A stretch of DNA of 9,689 bases, from contig JALOLW010000396.1 of the NCBI GenBank assembly GCA_025455795.1, positions 1 through 9,689 of the forward strand. Reading direction: 5' to 3'. Positions 6,707-9,689 of the stretch are shown here, piece by piece. The stretch is from Spirosomataceae bacterium. GTDB lineage: Bacteria > Bacteroidota > Bacteroidia > Cytophagales > Spirosomataceae. A program made the translations under genes and the position numbers. The notes under the pieces are model-generated. The model saw only the letters and a list, made by a program, of their open reading frames with translations, was not told the origin of the DNA and searched no databases. The first letter of the stretch is position 1; each line of letters opens with the position of its first letter.

Positions 6707-9689
6707 ATGTTTAACAGATTCATACACAGACCGCTGTTATCTATCGTAATATCGGTCATTATTACTCTTTTGGGCTTTCTTGCACTTAATCGTTTGCCAA
6801 TGGCTCAATTCCCAAGCGTGGCTCCCCCCGAAGTAAACGTAACTATTGAATATACAGGAGCAAATGCAGAAACAGTTACTAAAGCTGCATTGGTTCAATT
6901 GGAACGTTCTATCAATGGTGTGCCAGGTATGAAATATATGTCTTCAGATGCTGGAAACGATGGTGTAGGTGTCGTACAAATTATTTTTGAAGTAGGTACA
7001 GACCCCGATGTGGCAGCAGTGAACGTACAAAATCGTGTAGCTACAGTGATGGGAGAATTACCACCAGAAGTAACCAAAAATGGGGTTAAGATTGCCAAAG
7101 AAGAAAATGCGATGTTAATGTATTTGAACGTCTATAGTTCAGACTCAAGCGTAGAAGAAAAATTCCTTTACAACTTTGCTGATATAAACATCTTGCCAAA
7201 TCTTAAAAGGATTAAAGGAGTAGGTTATGCCGAAATGTTTGGGGCTAAAAAATATGCCATGCGTATTTGGCTCAAACCCGATAAAATGTTAAACTACAAT
7301 GTAACGGCTGATGACGTAATAGGTGCATTGGAAGAGCAAAATATTGAGGCAGCACCTGGCAAGGTAGGTGAAAGTACTGATAAACAAGACCAATCACTAC
7401 AATACGTTATCAAGTACAAAGGCAAATATAATACTGAAGAAGAATATGCTAATATTCCTATCAAATCATCAGTGAGTGGCGAAATATTGAGGATAAAAGA
7501 TGTAGCTGATGTTGAATTTGGTACCACATACTTTGACGTAGAAGCAAAATTCAATGGAAGGCCTGCCGCCTCTTTGATGCTGAAACAGTTACCGGGTTCT
7601 AATGCCAGTGAGGTTATTCAAAATGTAAAAGCTCAATTAGCCGAAATCAAAGAGACTACGTTTCTCCAAGGAATGGATTACGAAGTGAGTTATGATGTTT
7701 CTCGTTTTTTGGATGCCTCTGTGCATGAAGTTATCAAAACGCTTATCGAAGCGTTTATTTTAGTTTCAATCGTGGTCTTTATCTTTCTCCAAGATTGGCG
7801 TTCTACCATTATTCCAGCCATTGCTGTTCCAGTTTCTTTGATTGGCACTTTTGCTTTTATGGCTCTGATGGGCTTTTCGCTTAACCTTGTAACACTCTTT
7901 GCCTTGGTTTTAGCTATCGGTATCGTGGTTGATAACGCCATCGTGGTCGTGGAAGCCGTTCATGCCAAAATGGAAGAACAAAACCTTTCCCCTTTGGCAG
8001 CTACCGAAGAAGCCATGAAAGAAATCAGTGGGGCAATCATAGCCATTACATTGGTGATGTCGGCAGTATTTATTCCTGTGGCTTTTATGTCTGGTCCTTC
8101 GGGAATTTTTTACCGCCAATTTTCACTCACAATGGCGGTTTCTATTGTACTATCGGGTGTTATTGCCCTTACGCTTACGCCTGCCTTGTGTGCTATGATT
8201 TTGAAAAACACACATGGTAATCACAGAAAACAAAACTTCGTATCTCGATTTTTTGATGGTTTCAATCGTTGGTACTCTGGACTTGCCGACCGTTATCAGG
8301 GGCTTTTAAGCCTCATTGTCAATCGCCGATTGATTACATTTTTGGCACTCCTTGGCTTCTGCTTTTTTATAGGACTTTTTACCAAACTCACCCCATCGGG
8401 TTTTATTCCAAACGAAGACCAAGGTACATTTTACGTCAGTGTTACCACCCCATCGGGTTCTACTTTGGAGCGTACCAAAGCCGTGGTTGACGAAATTCAA
8501 CGCTCTTGCAAGGATATTCCTGCGGTAGAGTCTATTTCGTCTTTGGCTGGTACAAACATCCTTTCAGATGGTACAGGGGCAACCTACGGTACACTTTTGG
8601 TCAATCTTAAAAATTGGGAAGAACGAAAAGAATCGGTCGAAGACGTGATTTCATTAGTTAAAGAACGCACCCAACACATCAAAGATGCCAAGTTAGAGCT
8701 TTTTCCACCCCCTGCGGTGCCAGGTTATGGCAATGCTTCGGGTTTTGAGTTGCGTTTGTTAGATAAAACTGGTTCAGGCGATTTCAAGCAGATGGAAACG
8801 GTGGTTCAACAATTTATTAAAGACCTCAAAGCTCGCCCCGAAATAGCATCAGCATTTACCATCTTCGATGCAAGCTATCCGCAATATACCGTCAATATTG
8901 ACATAGACAAAGCAGCACAAAAGCAAGTAACCATCAACAATGCCATGAGTACGCTCCAGACTTTGTTGGGTAGCGAATATGCCAGTAATTTTATCAAATA
9001 CGGTCAGCTTTACAAAGTAATGGTGCAGGCACTGCCCCAATACCGAGCCAAACCCGAAGATATTTTGAGCCTTTATGTAAAAAATGACAATGGCGAAATG
9101 GTGCCGATGTCGGCTTTTGTAACCATCGAACGCACCTATGGCGTTGACCAAATCACTCGCTACAATATGTATCCTTCGGCTGAGTTGAATGGAGAAGCAA
9201 AAGAGGGTTTCAGCAGCGGTTCAGCAATCGCTGCCGTACAGGAAGTTGCCAAAACCAAACTCCCAAAAGGCTATGATATTGACTGGGCAGGCATCACCCG
9301 TGACGAAGTAATGGCAGGCAACGAAGCCATTTACATTTTTATCATCTGTTTGGTTTTTGTGTATTTATTGTTGGTGGCACAGTACGAAAGTTTGCTTTTG
9401 CCCTTGCCAGTTATACTTTCATTACCAACGGGTATTTTTGGAGCATTTGCTTTTTTATGGACATTGGGCTTAGAAAACAACATTTATGCCCAAGTGGCTA
9501 TGATTATGCTTATTGGGCTTTTGGGTAAAAATGCTATTCTGATTGTAGAGTTTGCCGCTCTCAAACACAGCCAAGGAATGACAAAGTTACCGAACATCAG
9601 AGTAATGGCGACATGTCTTAGATTAAAAAACTCCAAGAACTGCAAGGTTACTGGAAATCTTAGATTAATATTTGAAGTGAATGCTAAAT
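6707..9689 (+). CDS. AcrB/HAE1-type RND efflux pump, 3' end abnormal and beyond window
   Basis: Starting at ATG 6707 (MFNRFIHRPLLSIVISVI), the frame is open to the right edge for 994 codons. Family marks are clear: TM1 with RPLLS and the following PMAQFPSVAPPEV; porter domain with GVPGMKYMSSDAGNDG; TM4 AIGIVVDNAIVVVEAVH (D409, N410); the second half beginning PSGFIPNEDQG near 570; and TM10 GLLGKNAILIVEFA with K941. D409 and K941 align with AcrB D407 and K940 of the proton relay; the D408 position is asparagine. The pump exchanges protons for drugs or other amphiphiles at the inner membrane, working with an AcrA adaptor (5671-6703, broken) and an outer-membrane channel. Homology ends at residue 959 (HSQGMT). 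The following 35 residues do not match the expected last membrane helices, so about 90 C-terminal residues of a normal 1040-1060-residue pump are replaced or lost. Confidence 0.92.
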   Translation, partial: MFNRFIHRPLLSIVISVIITLLGFLALNRLPMAQFPSVAPPEVNVTIEYTGANAETVTKAALVQLERSINGVPGMKYMSSDAGNDGVGVVQIIFEVGTDPDVAAVNVQNRVATVMGELPPEVTKNGVKIAKEENAMLMYLNVYSSDSSVEEKFLYNFADINILPNLKRIKGVGYAEMFGAKKYAMRIWLKPDKMLNYNVTADDVIGALEEQNIEAAPGKVGESTDKQDQSLQYVIKYKGKYNTEEEYANIPIKSSVSGEILRIKDVADVEFGTTYFDVEAKFNGRPAASLMLKQLPGSNASEVIQNVKAQLAEIKETTFLQGMDYEVSYDVSRFLDASVHEVIKTLIEAFILVSIVVFIFLQDWRSTIIPAIAVPVSLIGTFAFMALMGFSLNLVTLFALVLAIGIVVDNAIVVVEAVHAKMEEQNLSPLAATEEAMKEISGAIIAITLVMSAVFIPVAFMSGPSGIFYRQFSLTMAVSIVLSGVIALTLTPALCAMILKNTHGNHRKQNFVSRFFDGFNRWYSGLADRYQGLLSLIVNRRLITFLALLGFCFFIGLFTKLTPSGFIPNEDQGTFYVSVTTPSGSTLERTKAVVDEIQRSCKDIPAVESISSLAGTNILSDGTGATYGTLLVNLKNWEERKESVEDVISLVKERTQHIKDAKLELFPPPAVPGYGNASGFELRLLDKTGSGDFKQMETVVQQFIKDLKARPEIASAFTIFDASYPQYTVNIDIDKAAQKQVTINNAMSTLQTLLGSEYASNFIKYGQLYKVMVQALPQYRAKPEDILSLYVKNDNGEMVPMSAFVTIERTYGVDQITRYNMYPSAELNGEAKEGFSSGSAIAAVQEVAKTKLPKGYDIDWAGITRDEVMAGNEAIYIFIICLVFVYLLLVAQYESLLLPLPVILSLPTGIFGAFAFLWTLGLENNIYAQVAMIMLIGLLGKNAILIVEFAALKHSQGMTKLPNIRVMATCLRLKNSKNCKVTGNLRLIFEVNAK
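9584..9689. other. Sequence unrelated to the RND pump after an abrupt junction
   Basis: After HSQGMT the expected alanine-rich amphipathic helix and the R-x-R-P-I-L-M-T segment of RND pumps are absent. The pump frame instead reads LPNIRVMATCLRLKNSKN, then CKVTGNLRLIFEVNAK. The piece VTGNLRLIFEV, with LQELQG in another frame just upstream, loosely recalls the core strands of RelE/HigB-type toxins, but this is weak. A 10-bp direct repeat, tcttagatta, occurs at 9616-9625 and 9658-9667. No stop codon is reached in the pump frame before the edge. Confidence 0.5.

Noticed and set aside
9584..9689. Firm assignment of the tail to a HigB/RelE toxin
   Set aside because: Only a few residues in two different frames resemble the family, and the segment is too short and cut by the window edge.

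Overview
The window comes from a Gram-negative bacterium, most likely a member of the Bacteroidota and possibly a Cytophagales-type genus. The signs are two lipoprotein-type periplasmic adaptors, Bacteroidota-style promoters (TTTG - about 20 nt - TAnnTTTG), little use of Shine-Dalgarno sites, and palindromic intergenic repeats of a kind I remember from Cytophagales genomes. The placement rests on pattern recognition; I could not run a search.

Left part (1-4018, minus strand): a four-gene operon for a tripartite ABC exporter of the DevBCA/MacAB-TolC type. In order of transcription it encodes an ABC ATPase (4002-3316), a lipoprotein adaptor (3283-2330), an FtsX/DevC-like permease (2157-1068, interrupted by a frameshift) and a TolC-like outer-membrane factor (955 to beyond the left edge). 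Palindromic REP-like repeats fill both larger gaps inside the operon.

Centre (4003-5018): a MarR-type regulator (4167-4814) is divergent from the ABC operon. The 164-base intergenic region carries two back-to-back promoters. It also has four copies of a 12-bp near-palindrome (consensus TATGAAAACATA or its complement) that start 42, 41 and 42 bp apart, about four helical turns each. This is a convincing candidate operator array through which the regulator could control itself and the exporter. A broken small coiled-coil gene (4832-5018) follows the regulator.

Right part (5118-9689, plus strand): a more AT-rich module. It holds a small membrane-associated protein of unknown function (5118-5510), a frameshifted AcrA-type lipoprotein adaptor (5671-6703) and an AcrB/HAE1-type RND pump (6707 onward). 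The pump is recognisable for about 959 residues and then changes abruptly into unrelated sequence at about 9584, near the right edge.

The genes describe two efflux machines of different energy source side by side: one driven by ATP with its own regulator and outer-membrane channel, the other by proton-motive force. A striking feature is that the permease, the AcrA adaptor and the small coiled-coil gene each have one frame break, and the pump has an abrupt loss of homology. In the permease and AcrA the break coincides with a short stretch that seems to be missing relative to the family. This is either real decay or an assembly/sequencing problem, and it should be settled before any functional claim is made.
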